Assembly (NCBI RefSeq): GCF_002906155.1
Contig: NZ_MUJK01000002.1
Location: 62,001-126,000, forward strand
DNA from: Pseudomonas laurylsulfativorans
GTDB taxonomy: Bacteria; Pseudomonadota; Gammaproteobacteria; Pseudomonadales; Pseudomonadaceae
Reading direction: 5' to 3'
DNA: 64,000 nt
Shown: positions 43,818 through 52,660 of the stretch, one piece after another
Position numbering within the stretch: position 1 is the stretch's first letter
Layout: every line of letters starts with the position of its first letter
Program-made: the position numbers and the translations under genes
The notes under the pieces: model-generated
Databases searched by the model: none
Told to the model about the DNA's origin: nothing
The model's input: the letters and a program-made list of their open reading frames with translations, nothing else

Positions 43818-43956
43818 TTGTGGCGAGGGGGCTTGCCCCCGTTGGGTGGCGAAGCCGCCCCGGGCGATTAATCAGTTAGAACAGGGGCTCCCGATTTACG
43901 ACTGCTGTGCAGTCGAACGGGGCGGTGCCGCGATCAGACTAGCCCCTCGCCACAAT
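43818..43956. repeat. REPIN downstream of ampE
   Basis: Left arm TTGTGGCGAGGGGGCTTGCC near 43818 and right arm AGCCCCTCGCCACAA near 43941-43955 are inverted. A smaller hairpin, ACTGC-TGT-GCAGT, lies between them. Same GTGGCGAGGG class as the smpB REPIN. Confidence 0.8.
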
Positions 43957-43995
43957 GTTTCATTTCGCCTGCGCGGATGAAGCCTCTCGTTAACC

Positions 43996-44022
43996 TTAAG
44001 TTACAAAACCTCCTGCCGATTT
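43996..44022 (+). promoter_or_regulatory. FliA (sigma-28) promoter of the chemoreceptor gene
   Basis: TTAAGTTA-N11-GCCGATTT, matching the sigma-28 consensus TAAAGTTT-N11-GCCGATAA at 6 of 8 bases in each element with exact spacing. It lies ~90 bp upstream of the chemoreceptor start. The rest of the 311-bp spacer is the REPIN and unremarkable AT-rich leader. Confidence 0.75.
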
Positions 44023-44113
44023 AAGTTATACAGAGATAGCGCCGAATAGTGGCTATCTGCTGTCTGTCTGCGCCTGCCAATAAAAAAAATAAGAAATTGA
44101 AGGGAGACATCCA

Positions 44114-46144
44114 GTGAAGAGCTTGCTCTATCCCGCTGTCGCACTGATGAACCGTCTGAGTTTCGGCATGAAGTTCAGCTTGATCAGCGTACTGTTCCTG
44201 GTGCCGATGCTGGTGACCAACTTCTATCTGGTGCGTGACTCCTACCGCGAATTCCAGGGCACGCGCATCGAACTGCAAAGTCTCGACCTGTTGGGCAGCA
44301 GCCTGACGTTACGGCGCGATCTGGAAACCCTGAACAACCTGGTGCAGATCAATGTCAGCCTCGGCCAATCCGGCAAGGCCGGCAATGTCGAGTCGAAAAT
44401 CAGCACTCTTGAGCAGAGTATTCTGGCTCGCCTGCAAGGGCTGGCGGCGATGACCAGCGACCCGGAGCAGGTCGCGGTGTTTGATGGCAAACGCGATGAA
44501 ATGATCGCCGCGTTCAAGGCCCAGCAAACGGAAAGCTCCCTGCAAAGCAAAAGCGCCCTGATCGGCAAGCTGGTGGGCAGCGCGCAGATTTTCAGCCAGC
44601 TCATCACCAGCCAGTCCGGCCTCAGTCGCGACAACCAGAGCGACATGCGCCAGTTGAGCGAACTCGTCACCCTCGTCACGCCACGGGTCACCCAGATCCT
44701 GGGCGAAGGACGGGCGATGGGGTCCTATTCGTTGGGGCAGGGATTCATCAACTCGGCTTCGAGTACCCGATTCGATGAGTTGCTGGCGCAGATTGAAAAG
44801 CTCCAGGCTGAGTATGGCCTGAAGTTGCAGGATGCCCTGGGTTCCAGCAAGGCCGCGCGCGACACCCTGGCTGTGCAGGCCGACAGCAGCCGGGCATCGT
44901 TGAAGAAAGCGAGTGAGCTGTTCGAAGAACAAGTGGTCATGGCTGACACGCTCGATGCGCCTTGGCAGGGCTTTTATGATCAAGTCAGCGCCCTGATGGA
45001 CCAGACTTACCAGCTCAACGAAGCGACCCTGAAGTACCTGGGCCCGCAGTTGCAGCAACGCCTGGACCAGAACCGCACGCACATGGTCCTGCAGGCCGTG
45101 GCGTTGTCTGTGGTGTTTGTGTTGATCTTCTATCTCTACGGCGCTTTCTATGCCTCGACCCGCACCACGCTCAAGCGCCTGGGAGCGGTGATGGACAAGG
45201 TGGCGGCCGGCGATATGACCGTGACCTTCAGCGCCCACAGCCGTGACGAGCTGGGGGAACTGGGCGAGGTGTTCAACGGCACGGTGAAGAAAATCCATGA
45301 CCTGATCGAGCGTGTGGGGCAGACCGTGAGTGAAGTCGAGCGTCAGGCCGGGCAAGTGGAAAGCGTTTCCGCGCAAAGCAACCAGGCCGTCGCCGGGCAG
45401 CGCACGCAGATCGAACAAGTGGCCACGGCCATGAACCAGATGTCCGCCACTTCCCAGGAAGTGGCGCGCAGTGCCGCGGCGGCCGTGAGCAGCGCTCACA
45501 GCGTCAACGACGAAACCATCAGCGGTCGTGGTCTGGTGGAGTCGCAGCAAGGCAGCATTGCCGCGCTGGCCAGCGAAATCGATCAGTCGGTGCTGGTGAT
45601 CAATCAACTGGCCAGCGACAGCCAGTCCATCAGCCGCGTGCTCGAAGTGATCAAGAGCATTGCCGAGCAGACCAACCTGCTGGCGCTCAATGCTGCCATC
45701 GAGGCAGCACGGGCCGGTGAGCAGGGCCGTGGTTTCGCCGTGGTAGCCGATGAAGTCCGGACCCTGGCCAAACGCACCCAGCAATCGACCGAAGAAATCG
45801 AGCAGATGATCGCCAGGCTTCATGGCGGTGTTGGCGCAGCGGTCAAGGCCATGGGCACCAGCCATGAAATGGCCAATGGCACGGTGGGGCAGTCGGAGAA
45901 GGTCCAGCGGGCACTGGAAAACATTCTGGGAGCGGTCGGCATGATCGTCGACCAGAACCAGCAGATTGCTGCCGCGGTGGAGCAGCAAACTGCCGTGGCC
46001 CACGACATCGACCAGAACATCGTCGAGATCAACCGCGCCGGCGAGCGTACTGCTGAAGGTGCGCATCAGACCGAAGACGCCAGTCGGGCATTGTCGGCTC
46101 AGGTCGTGGAGTTGAAACAGTTGATCAGTGCATTTCGGGTCTGA
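44114..46144 (+). CDS. Methyl-accepting chemotaxis protein
   Basis: 676-aa transducer. TM1 (~17-40, FSLISVLFLVPMLVTNFYLV) and TM2 (~323-346, AVALSVVFVLIFYLYGAFYA) bound a long periplasmic helical sensor of ~280 residues, suggesting an HBM- or four-helix-bundle type. A HAMP domain (~348-400) and the signalling hairpin with EQTNLLALNAAIEAARAGEQ follow. It signals to CheA/CheW; the ligand is not evident. It starts with GTG after AAGGGAGA and is probably FliA-controlled, so co-expressed with late flagellar genes. Confidence 0.93.
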   Translation: MKSLLYPAVALMNRLSFGMKFSLISVLFLVPMLVTNFYLVRDSYREFQGTRIELQSLDLLGSSLTLRRDLETLNNLVQINVSLGQSGKAGNVESKISTLEQSILARLQGLAAMTSDPEQVAVFDGKRDEMIAAFKAQQTESSLQSKSALIGKLVGSAQIFSQLITSQSGLSRDNQSDMRQLSELVTLVTPRVTQILGEGRAMGSYSLGQGFINSASSTRFDELLAQIEKLQAEYGLKLQDALGSSKAARDTLAVQADSSRASLKKASELFEEQVVMADTLDAPWQGFYDQVSALMDQTYQLNEATLKYLGPQLQQRLDQNRTHMVLQAVALSVVFVLIFYLYGAFYASTRTTLKRLGAVMDKVAAGDMTVTFSAHSRDELGELGEVFNGTVKKIHDLIERVGQTVSEVERQAGQVESVSAQSNQAVAGQRTQIEQVATAMNQMSATSQEVARSAAAAVSSAHSVNDETISGRGLVESQQGSIAALASEIDQSVLVINQLASDSQSISRVLEVIKSIAEQTNLLALNAAIEAARAGEQGRGFAVVADEVRTLAKRTQQSTEEIEQMIARLHGGVGAAVKAMGTSHEMANGTVGQSEKVQRALENILGAVGMIVDQNQQIAAAVEQQTAVAHDIDQNIVEINRAGERTAEGAHQTEDASRALSAQVVELKQLISAFRV

Positions 46145-46162
46145 GACTGGCCGGGATGTAAA

Positions 46163-46252
46163 TGTGGGAGCGAGCCTGCTCGCGAAAGCGGTCTGTCAGT
46201 CACATTGACGTTGGATGTGCCGCCGTTTTCGCGGGCCAACCTGCTCCCACAG
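46163..46252. repeat. REPIN, ~90 bp
   Basis: Left arm TGTGGGAGCGAGCCTGCTCG and right arm GCGGGCCAACCTGCTCCCAC are imperfect inverted copies. It separates the chemoreceptor from the zinc-ribbon gene. Confidence 0.8.
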
Positions 46253-46390
46253 ATTTGCTGTACTGTCGGAAAGCTTCGTAATACTTTTTCCTTTTCCGGA
46301 TAGGAGTCCTCCTGATTCTCGCCGTGCTCTGGATTTTGGATTTCAACCAAGGAAGATTTACGCGGCTTACCGCATGGAGGAAACCCGGTT

Positions 46391-46780
46391 ATGTCTGTTG
46401 CAACAATTGGAGTCCAGGGGCGCTGTGCGCATTGTCAGCACACATTGCGGCTTCAACCCTGGCAACTCAATGCCATTGCGATCAATGAAGCGTTTACCTG
46501 TACTCACTGCCAGAAACACGTTCAGTTGCGTTGCCCGGAACAGATCAGGCGCTTCAAGTCGCTCGACTCTTTTGCACTGTTGCGTGCCAGCCTGCGGGTG
46601 ATGGTCTGTACCGCCTTGCTGGTGGCGTTGGTGATGGAGTGGGTGGGAATGCTCAATGTCATCGAGCAACTGAATGCTTCGCTGATCGCCGTGTTCGTTT
46701 ATTTCGCAGTGGTCCGTTATTTCCGCCAGCGCCAGCATTTGACGCTGATCCTGGAAGCCGCCAAGGCTCACACCGACTGA
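46391..46780 (+). CDS. Small zinc-ribbon membrane protein of unknown function
   Basis: 129 aa. Two CxxC pairs, CAHC (12-15) and CTHC (37-40), form a putative zinc ribbon, with another Cys at 48. Two hydrophobic segments follow (about 64-84, LLRASLRVMVCTALLVALVM, and 92-108). I do not recognise a named family. GGAGG lies 10 nt before the ATG. Its stop codon abuts the convergent tatD stop with no intervening base, so no terminator separates them. Confidence 0.75.
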   Translation: MSVATIGVQGRCAHCQHTLRLQPWQLNAIAINEAFTCTHCQKHVQLRCPEQIRRFKSLDSFALLRASLRVMVCTALLVALVMEWVGMLNVIEQLNASLIAVFVYFAVVRYFRQRQHLTLILEAAKAHTD

Positions 46781-47557
46781 TTACCAGCCGAACACTTCGC
46801 AGCTGTTGGCGGTGCTGGCAGCTGCCAGTCGTTCCGGGCTGATCGCCATCCATTGCGCCAGTGCCGCGCAGATCGCCGGCAAGTGTGCCGGGCTGTTGCG
46901 CTGGCCGGGAAACATGGCAGGGGCCATGTCCGGCGAGTCGGTTTCCAGCACCACCGAATCCAGCGGCAACTGCGCCAGCACACGGTGCATGCGCAATGCC
47001 TGCGGCCAGGTCGGAGCACCACCAAGGCCGAGCTTGAAGCCGAGCTTGATGTATTCGCTGGCCTCTTCCTTGCTGCCGGCAAAGGCGTGGATGATGCCGG
47101 CCCGTTTCAGGCGAAACCGTTTGAGCGTGGCGATCACTGCCGCATGGCTTCGCCGCACATGGATCAATGCCGGAAGATTGAAATCCGCTGCCAATTGCAA
47201 TTGCGCATCGAACAACGCCTGCTGGCGGTCGCGGTCGAGGGTTTCGATGAAGTAATCCAGGCCGATTTCGCCCACCGCACACAGTTGCCGATGGCCGGCC
47301 AGACGGGTCAGCCAGTCACCGAGTTCGCTCAGGTGTTGCGGGCGATGATCGTCCAGATACACCGGGTGCAGCCCGAACGCGGCGTGCAGGTCAGGGTCAC
47401 TCTGCACCAGCTCCCAGACCCGCTGCCAATTGGCCTGGTAAACCCCCAGCACCACGATCCGCCGCACCCCCAGGGCACGGCTGTCGGCCAGCAGCGCCTG
47501 GCGGTCGGCGTCGAAGTCCGGAAAATCCAGATGGGTATGGGTGTCGATCAGCTCCAC
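46781..47557 (-). CDS. TatD family metal-dependent hydrolase
   Basis: 258-aa TIM-barrel hydrolase. Metal ligands appear as H7 and H9 (IDTHTHLDF), the GEIGLDY glutamate, IHVRRSH, HAFAGSKEEA, and ETDSPDMAP. Family members are Mg-dependent DNases or esterases. It begins 3 bp after the cra stop, so the two form an operon, an arrangement common in Pseudomonas. Confidence 0.9.
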   Translation of the reverse strand: MELIDTHTHLDFPDFDADRQALLADSRALGVRRIVVLGVYQANWQRVWELVQSDPDLHAAFGLHPVYLDDHRPQHLSELGDWLTRLAGHRQLCAVGEIGLDYFIETLDRDRQQALFDAQLQLAADFNLPALIHVRRSHAAVIATLKRFRLKRAGIIHAFAGSKEEASEYIKLGFKLGLGGAPTWPQALRMHRVLAQLPLDSVVLETDSPDMAPAMFPGQRNSPAHLPAICAALAQWMAISPERLAAASTANSCEVFGW

Positions 47558-47560
47558 GGC

Positions 47561-48556
47561 TCAGTCCTGAAGAATACGTTGCTTGAACGTCCGCGGGATG
47601 GCTTGTACGCCGGGCCGGTAATCCGACTGCTCGATGGCCGCCAGAGCGAGCGCGAGGGCCTTGTCGGCGATTAACTGGTGTTGCTGGGCCATGGCGTTGA
47701 CCGGCAGCGGCAGGAAGTCCAGCAATTGGGTGTCACCGAATGTGCCGAGGCGCAGCGGGCGGTTTTTCAGCGGGAAGTCGTGCAGTGCATCGAACACGCC
47801 CTGAAGCAGCACATAGGACGTGGTCACCAGCGCATCGGGCAAATGCCCCAGGCGTTGCAGCAATTCCTCCATCAATTGTTTGCCGCATTCGCGGCTGAAG
47901 GATTCGCCTTCTTCGATCAGCACCTCACCGTTGAATCCGGCGAGGGCCTCTTTGAAGCCCGCGCAACGTTCCCGGCTGATGCTCAGCTCGGGGCGGGCGC
48001 CGATCAGGGCGATCTGCCTGGGCAGCGGCTCCAGCAGGCTGCGGGTCAGTTGCAGGCTGGCCTCGCGGTCGTCGCTGATCACCGAGCAGAAGTGCTCGGG
48101 TTCCATGACCCGGTCGATGGCGATGATCGGAATGCCCTTGGCCTGCAATTGACGATAGCTGTCGTCGCCGGCCGGCAGGCAGCTGGCAACGATCAGCGCG
48201 TCGCAGCGCCGGGCGCGGAACAGTTGCAGCAATTGCCGTTCGCTGTCCGGTGCATCGTCGGAGCTGGCGATCAGCAACTGATAACCCCGGGCTCGCGCAC
48301 CTTGCTCCAGCAATTTGGCGATTCGCGCGTAACTGGGGTTTTCCAGATCCGGCAGAATGAACCCCAACGTGCGCGTGTGTCGGCTGCGCAAACCGGCGGC
48401 CTGTGGGTTAGGCGTGAAGCCATGTTGTTCGACGACCGCGCGCACGCGTTCGACAGTGGCGCTGCTGATGCGCTGTTGTTCGGCCTTGCCATTGATGACA
48501 TAGCTGGCGGTGGTGACGGACACACCGGCCAACTGGGCGATATCACTGAGTTTCAA
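47561..48556 (-). CDS. cra: Catabolite repressor/activator Cra (FruR)
   Basis: 331-aa LacI-family regulator. The N-terminal HTH is KLSDIAQLAGVSVTTASYVI and a periplasmic-binding-like effector domain follows (LGFILPDLENPSYARIAKLL). It is divergent from the fructose operon, and a perfect TTAAACGTTTCA operator lies between them. In P. putida this protein represses fruBKA and responds to fructose-1-phosphate. Confidence 0.93.
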   Translation of the reverse strand: MKLSDIAQLAGVSVTTASYVINGKAEQQRISSATVERVRAVVEQHGFTPNPQAAGLRSRHTRTLGFILPDLENPSYARIAKLLEQGARARGYQLLIASSDDAPDSERQLLQLFRARRCDALIVASCLPAGDDSYRQLQAKGIPIIAIDRVMEPEHFCSVISDDREASLQLTRSLLEPLPRQIALIGARPELSISRERCAGFKEALAGFNGEVLIEEGESFSRECGKQLMEELLQRLGHLPDALVTTSYVLLQGVFDALHDFPLKNRPLRLGTFGDTQLLDFLPLPVNAMAQQHQLIADKALALALAAIEQSDYRPGVQAIPRTFKQRILQD

Positions 48557-48701
48557 CCCGCTGTTTCCTTGTTTTTTCGAGATTGCCTCGACATTTTCAT
48601 CAATCCTAACCGATTAAGGCAGGCGACCATTGTCGCAACGCATCCGACAAGTTGGACTTCAAGGATGGGCCAATATCGAGTAACGTGCCAATTGATCTAG
48701 A

Positions 48702-48713
48702 TTAAACGTTTCA
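48702..48713. promoter_or_regulatory. Cra/FruR operator upstream of fruB
   Basis: TTAAACGTTTCA, identical to the Cra operator described upstream of fruB in P. putida. It lies 134 bp before the fruB start and 146 bp before the cra start. Confidence 0.88.
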
Positions 48714-48846
48714 GCAGGCGTATTTTCTACGTTTTAGGTGACTTTGGCCGGTTCTGCCGTGAAACCGCCAAAAGCGACGACCAAGCGCCTAAGCTGACTC
48801 ATTCAAAACAATACCTGGTGCCCCAAGGCGCCAAAAAGGAGAAAGC

Positions 48847-51708
48847 ATGCTCGAGCTCACAGTAGAGCAGATATCCATGGGCCAGTCGGCTGTGGATAAG
48901 TCCGCAGCGCTGCAATTGCTGGCCCGGCATCTGGTCGCCGACGGCCTGGTTGCCGAGGGTTATCTCGCCGGTTTGCAGGCGCGGGAAGCCCAGGGCTCGA
49001 CCTTTCTCGGTCAAGGTATTGCCATCCCCCACGGTACGCCCGAAACCCGTGAGCTGGTGTTCACCACCGGCGTGCGCCTGATGCAGTTCCCCGATGGCGT
49101 GGACTGGGGCGACGGTCATGTCGTTTACCTGGCAATCGGCATCGCCGCCAAATCCGATGAGCACCTGCGCCTGTTGCAATTGCTCACCCGCGCCCTCGGC
49201 GAGACTGATCTGGGGCAGGCCCTGCGCCGCGCCGGTTCCGCCGAAGCCTTGCTGAAGTTGCTGCAAGGTGCGCCGCAGGAGTTGGCGCTGGATGCGCAGA
49301 TGATCGGCCTCGGTGTAGCGGCCGAAGATTTCGAAGAGCTGGTCTGGCGCGGCGCACGTCTGTTGCGCCAGGCCGACTGCGTGAGCAACGGGTTCTCCGC
49401 GGTGTTGCAGCAGGTTGAAGCGCTGCCGTTGGGCGATGGCCTGTGGTGGCTGCACAGCGAGCAAACCGTCAAGCGCCCGGGCCTGGCCTTTGTCACCCCG
49501 GACAAACCGCTGCGCTACCTTGGCCAGCCACTCAATGGGCTGTTCTGCCTGGCCAGCCTCGGTGAGGCTCATCAAGCCTTGCTCGAACGCCTGTGTGCGT
49601 TGTTGATCGAAGGGCGCGGTCATGAATTGGGACGTGCCACCAGCAGCCGCAAAGTCCTCGAAGTGCTCGGTGGTGAAGTGCCTGCCGATTGGCCCAGCGC
49701 GCGAATTGCATTGGCCAACGCCCACGGTCTGCATGCGCGTCCGGCGAAAATCCTCGCCCAACTGGCAAAGAGTTTTGACGGCGATATCCGCGTGCGCATC
49801 GTCGATGGTCACGACAGCGCGGTGTCGGTAAAGAGCTTGAGCAAGTTGCTCAGCCTCGGCGCCCGTCGGGGGCAGGTCCTGGAGATCATCGCCGAACCGG
49901 GCATCGCGGCTGATGCGTTGCCGGCCTTGTTGGCCGCCATCGAAGAAGGGCTCGGAGAAGAAGTCGAACCGCTGCCTCCCGTCAGCCAGGCACGCGAAGT
50001 CGTTGTCGAGATGGCCGAAGTGGTCCTCGCCCCGGTGTCGGGCAGCGTGGTTCAGGCGATTGCCGCCGCTCCGGGGATTGCCATCGGTCCGGCGCATATT
50101 CAAGTGCTGCAAACCATCGAATACCCGTTGCGCGGCGAGTCCGCCGGTATTGAGCGTGAGCGTCTTCAGCAAGCCCTGGCGCAAGTACGCCGTGACATCC
50201 AGGGTCTGATTGAGCGCAGCAAAAGCAAAGCCATCCGCGAAATTTTCATCACCCACCAAGAGATGCTCGACGATCCGGAGTTGACCGATGAAGTCGATAC
50301 GCGCCTCAAGCAGGGCGAAAGCGCCGAGGCGGCGTGGATGGCCGTGATTGAAGCGGCGGCCCGGCAGCAGGAAGCGTTGCAGGATGCCTTGCTCGCCGAA
50401 CGCGCAGCCGACTTGCGCGACATCGGCCGTCGGGTGTTGATGCAACTCAGCGGCATCGAAACCCCGAGCGAACCGGATCAGCCGTACATCCTGGTGATGG
50501 ACGAGGTCGGCCCGTCCGACGTCGCGCGCCTCGATCCGGCTCGCGTGGCGGGGATTCTCACTGCCCGTGGTGGCGCTACGGCGCACAGTGCGATTGTTGC
50601 CCGAGCCCTGGGCATCCCGGCACTGGTCGGCGCCGGCCCCGGCGTATTGCTGCTGGCGCCGGGTACGCCGTTGCTGCTCGATGGCCAGCGTGGGCGCCTG
50701 CATGTGGACGCTGACGCGGCGACCTTGCAGCGCGCCACCGCCGAACGCGATACCCGCGAGCAACGCTTGAAGGCGGCTGCCGAGCAACGTCATCAACCGG
50801 CACTGACCACCGATGGTCACGCCGTCGAAGTGTTCGCCAATCTCGGTGAAAGCGCTGGCGTAGCGGGCGCGGTGGAACAGGGCGCCGAAGGTGTTGGCCT
50901 GTTGCGCACCGAACTGATTTTCATGGCCCACCCGCAAGCGCCCGACGAGGCAACCCAGGAGGCCGAGTACCGCCGCGTCCTCGACGGTCTGGGCGGGCGG
51001 CCGCTGGTGGTGCGTACCCTGGATGTCGGGGGCGACAAACCATTGCCGTACTGGCCGATCGCGAAGGAAGAAAACCCCTTCCTCGGCGTGCGTGGTATCC
51101 GCCTGACCTTGCAGCGTCCGCAGATCATGGAAGCGCAATTGCGCGCCTTGCTGCGGGCCGCCGACAACCGGCCGCTGCGGATCATGTTCCCGATGGTGGG
51201 CAGCGTGGACGAGTGGCGCCAGGCCCGTGACATGACTGAACGCCTGCGTCAGGAAATCCCGGTCGCCGACCTGCAACTGGGGATCATGATCGAAGTACCG
51301 TCGGCGGCATTGCTGGCGCCGGTGCTGGCCAAGGAAGTCGACTTTTTCAGCGTCGGTACCAACGACCTGACCCAATACACCCTCGCCATCGACCGTGGCC
51401 ATCCGACGCTGTCGGCCCAGGCAGATGGCTTGCACCCGGCGGTGCTGCAACTGATCGATATCACCGTGCGCGCGGCCCACGCCCACGGCAAATGGGTTGG
51501 TGTGTGCGGCGAGCTGGCGGCCGATCCGCTGGCGGTGCCGGTGCTGGTGGGCCTCGGGGTGGACGAACTCAGCGTCGGCGCGCGCAGTATTGCCGAGGTC
51601 AAGGCGCGAATTCGCGAACTGGGCTTCACTCAAACTCAAACCCTTGCCCAACAGGCCCTGGCCGTGGGCAGTGCCAATGAAGTGCGTGCATTAGTGGAGG
51701 CCCTGTAA
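48847..51708 (+). CDS. fruB: Fructose-specific PTS multiphosphoryl protein (EIIA-HPr-EI)
   Basis: 953-aa fusion of three PTS proteins. EIIA-Fru is at ~1-145 with phospho-His H62 in IAIPHGTPE. HPr is at ~280-370 with H296 in ANAHGLHARPA. Enzyme I is at ~395-953 with H580 in GGATAHSAIVARALG. It carries phosphate from PEP to FruA. Fructose is the only sugar with a complete PTS in most pseudomonads. It overlaps fruK by one base (TAATG) and sits behind a Cra operator. Confidence 0.97.
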   Translation: MLELTVEQISMGQSAVDKSAALQLLARHLVADGLVAEGYLAGLQAREAQGSTFLGQGIAIPHGTPETRELVFTTGVRLMQFPDGVDWGDGHVVYLAIGIAAKSDEHLRLLQLLTRALGETDLGQALRRAGSAEALLKLLQGAPQELALDAQMIGLGVAAEDFEELVWRGARLLRQADCVSNGFSAVLQQVEALPLGDGLWWLHSEQTVKRPGLAFVTPDKPLRYLGQPLNGLFCLASLGEAHQALLERLCALLIEGRGHELGRATSSRKVLEVLGGEVPADWPSARIALANAHGLHARPAKILAQLAKSFDGDIRVRIVDGHDSAVSVKSLSKLLSLGARRGQVLEIIAEPGIAADALPALLAAIEEGLGEEVEPLPPVSQAREVVVEMAEVVLAPVSGSVVQAIAAAPGIAIGPAHIQVLQTIEYPLRGESAGIERERLQQALAQVRRDIQGLIERSKSKAIREIFITHQEMLDDPELTDEVDTRLKQGESAEAAWMAVIEAAARQQEALQDALLAERAADLRDIGRRVLMQLSGIETPSEPDQPYILVMDEVGPSDVARLDPARVAGILTARGGATAHSAIVARALGIPALVGAGPGVLLLAPGTPLLLDGQRGRLHVDADAATLQRATAERDTREQRLKAAAEQRHQPALTTDGHAVEVFANLGESAGVAGAVEQGAEGVGLLRTELIFMAHPQAPDEATQEAEYRRVLDGLGGRPLVVRTLDVGGDKPLPYWPIAKEENPFLGVRGIRLTLQRPQIMEAQLRALLRAADNRPLRIMFPMVGSVDEWRQARDMTERLRQEIPVADLQLGIMIEVPSAALLAPVLAKEVDFFSVGTNDLTQYTLAIDRGHPTLSAQADGLHPAVLQLIDITVRAAHAHGKWVGVCGELAADPLAVPVLVGLGVDELSVGARSIAEVKARIRELGFTQTQTLAQQALAVGSANEVRALVEAL

Positions 51709-52649
51709 TGGCCCGGATTCTCACCCTGACCCTGAACCCGGCGCTGGACCTGACCGTCCAGTTGCCACGCCTTGAGGCCGGTCAGGTCAACCGCAGCGAT
51801 GTCATGCACACCCACGCCGCCGGCAAAGGCGTGAACGTGGCGCAAGTGCTGGCGGACCTCGGGCATCAGTTGACCGTCAGTGGCTTTCTTGGCGAAGACA
51901 ATCTGCAAGCGTTCGAAACGTTGTTCGCCCGGCGCGGTTTTGTCGATGCCTTCATTCGCGTTCCGGGCGAGACCCGCAGCAATATCAAGCTGGCTGAAAG
52001 CGACGGCCGCATCACCGACATCAACGGGCCAGGACCACAGGTCAGCGAAGCGGCGCAGCAGGCCTTGATGGATCGACTGGAGCAGATTGCCCCAGGGCAC
52101 GATGCGGTGGTGGTCGCCGGAAGTTTGCCGTTGGGCGTTAGCGCGAAGTGGTTGCAGACGTTGATTTTGCGCTTGAAGAAACTGGGGCTGAACGTCGCCC
52201 TCGACACCAGCGGCGATGCGTTGCGCGAGGCGCTCAAGGCCAGTCCATGGCTGATCAAACCCAACACTGAAGAGCTGGCCGAAGTGCTGGACTGCGAGGT
52301 TGTGTCGGTCCGTGCCCAGGCCAAGGCGGCGGAGCGATTGCACGCCCAGGGCATCGAGCATGTGGTGATCTCCCACGGGGCAGAAGGCGTGAACTGGTTC
52401 AGCGTCGGCTCGGCGCTGCACGCCACGCCACCCAGGGTCAGCGTCGCCAGCACGGTGGGGGCGGGTGATTCGTTGTTGGCGGGGATGATCCACGGTTTGC
52501 TCAGTGCCGATACGCCGGAGCAAACCTTGCGCACGGCCACGGCGATTGCCGCGATGGCGGTGACCCAGATCGGTTTCGGCATTGGCGATGCAGCGCAACT
52601 GGCGCAGCTCGAACAGGGTGTACGCGTGCGTCCCCTGACAGAACAATAA
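51708..52649 (+). CDS. fruK: 1-phosphofructokinase
   Basis: 313-aa PfkB-family kinase. It opens with ILTLTLNPALDLTVQLPRLE (20 residues), has the AAGKGVNVAQVLADLG loop, and ends with the catalytic VGAGDSLLAGMIHGL. It converts fructose-1-P to fructose-1,6-bisphosphate. Its start shares a base with the fruB stop, and fruA follows after 11 bp. Confidence 0.96.
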   Translation: MARILTLTLNPALDLTVQLPRLEAGQVNRSDVMHTHAAGKGVNVAQVLADLGHQLTVSGFLGEDNLQAFETLFARRGFVDAFIRVPGETRSNIKLAESDGRITDINGPGPQVSEAAQQALMDRLEQIAPGHDAVVVAGSLPLGVSAKWLQTLILRLKKLGLNVALDTSGDALREALKASPWLIKPNTEELAEVLDCEVVSVRAQAKAAERLHAQGIEHVVISHGAEGVNWFSVGSALHATPPRVSVASTVGAGDSLLAGMIHGLLSADTPEQTLRTATAIAAMAVTQIGFGIGDAAQLAQLEQGVRVRPLTEQ

Positions 52650-52660
52650 GAGGGTTTGTC

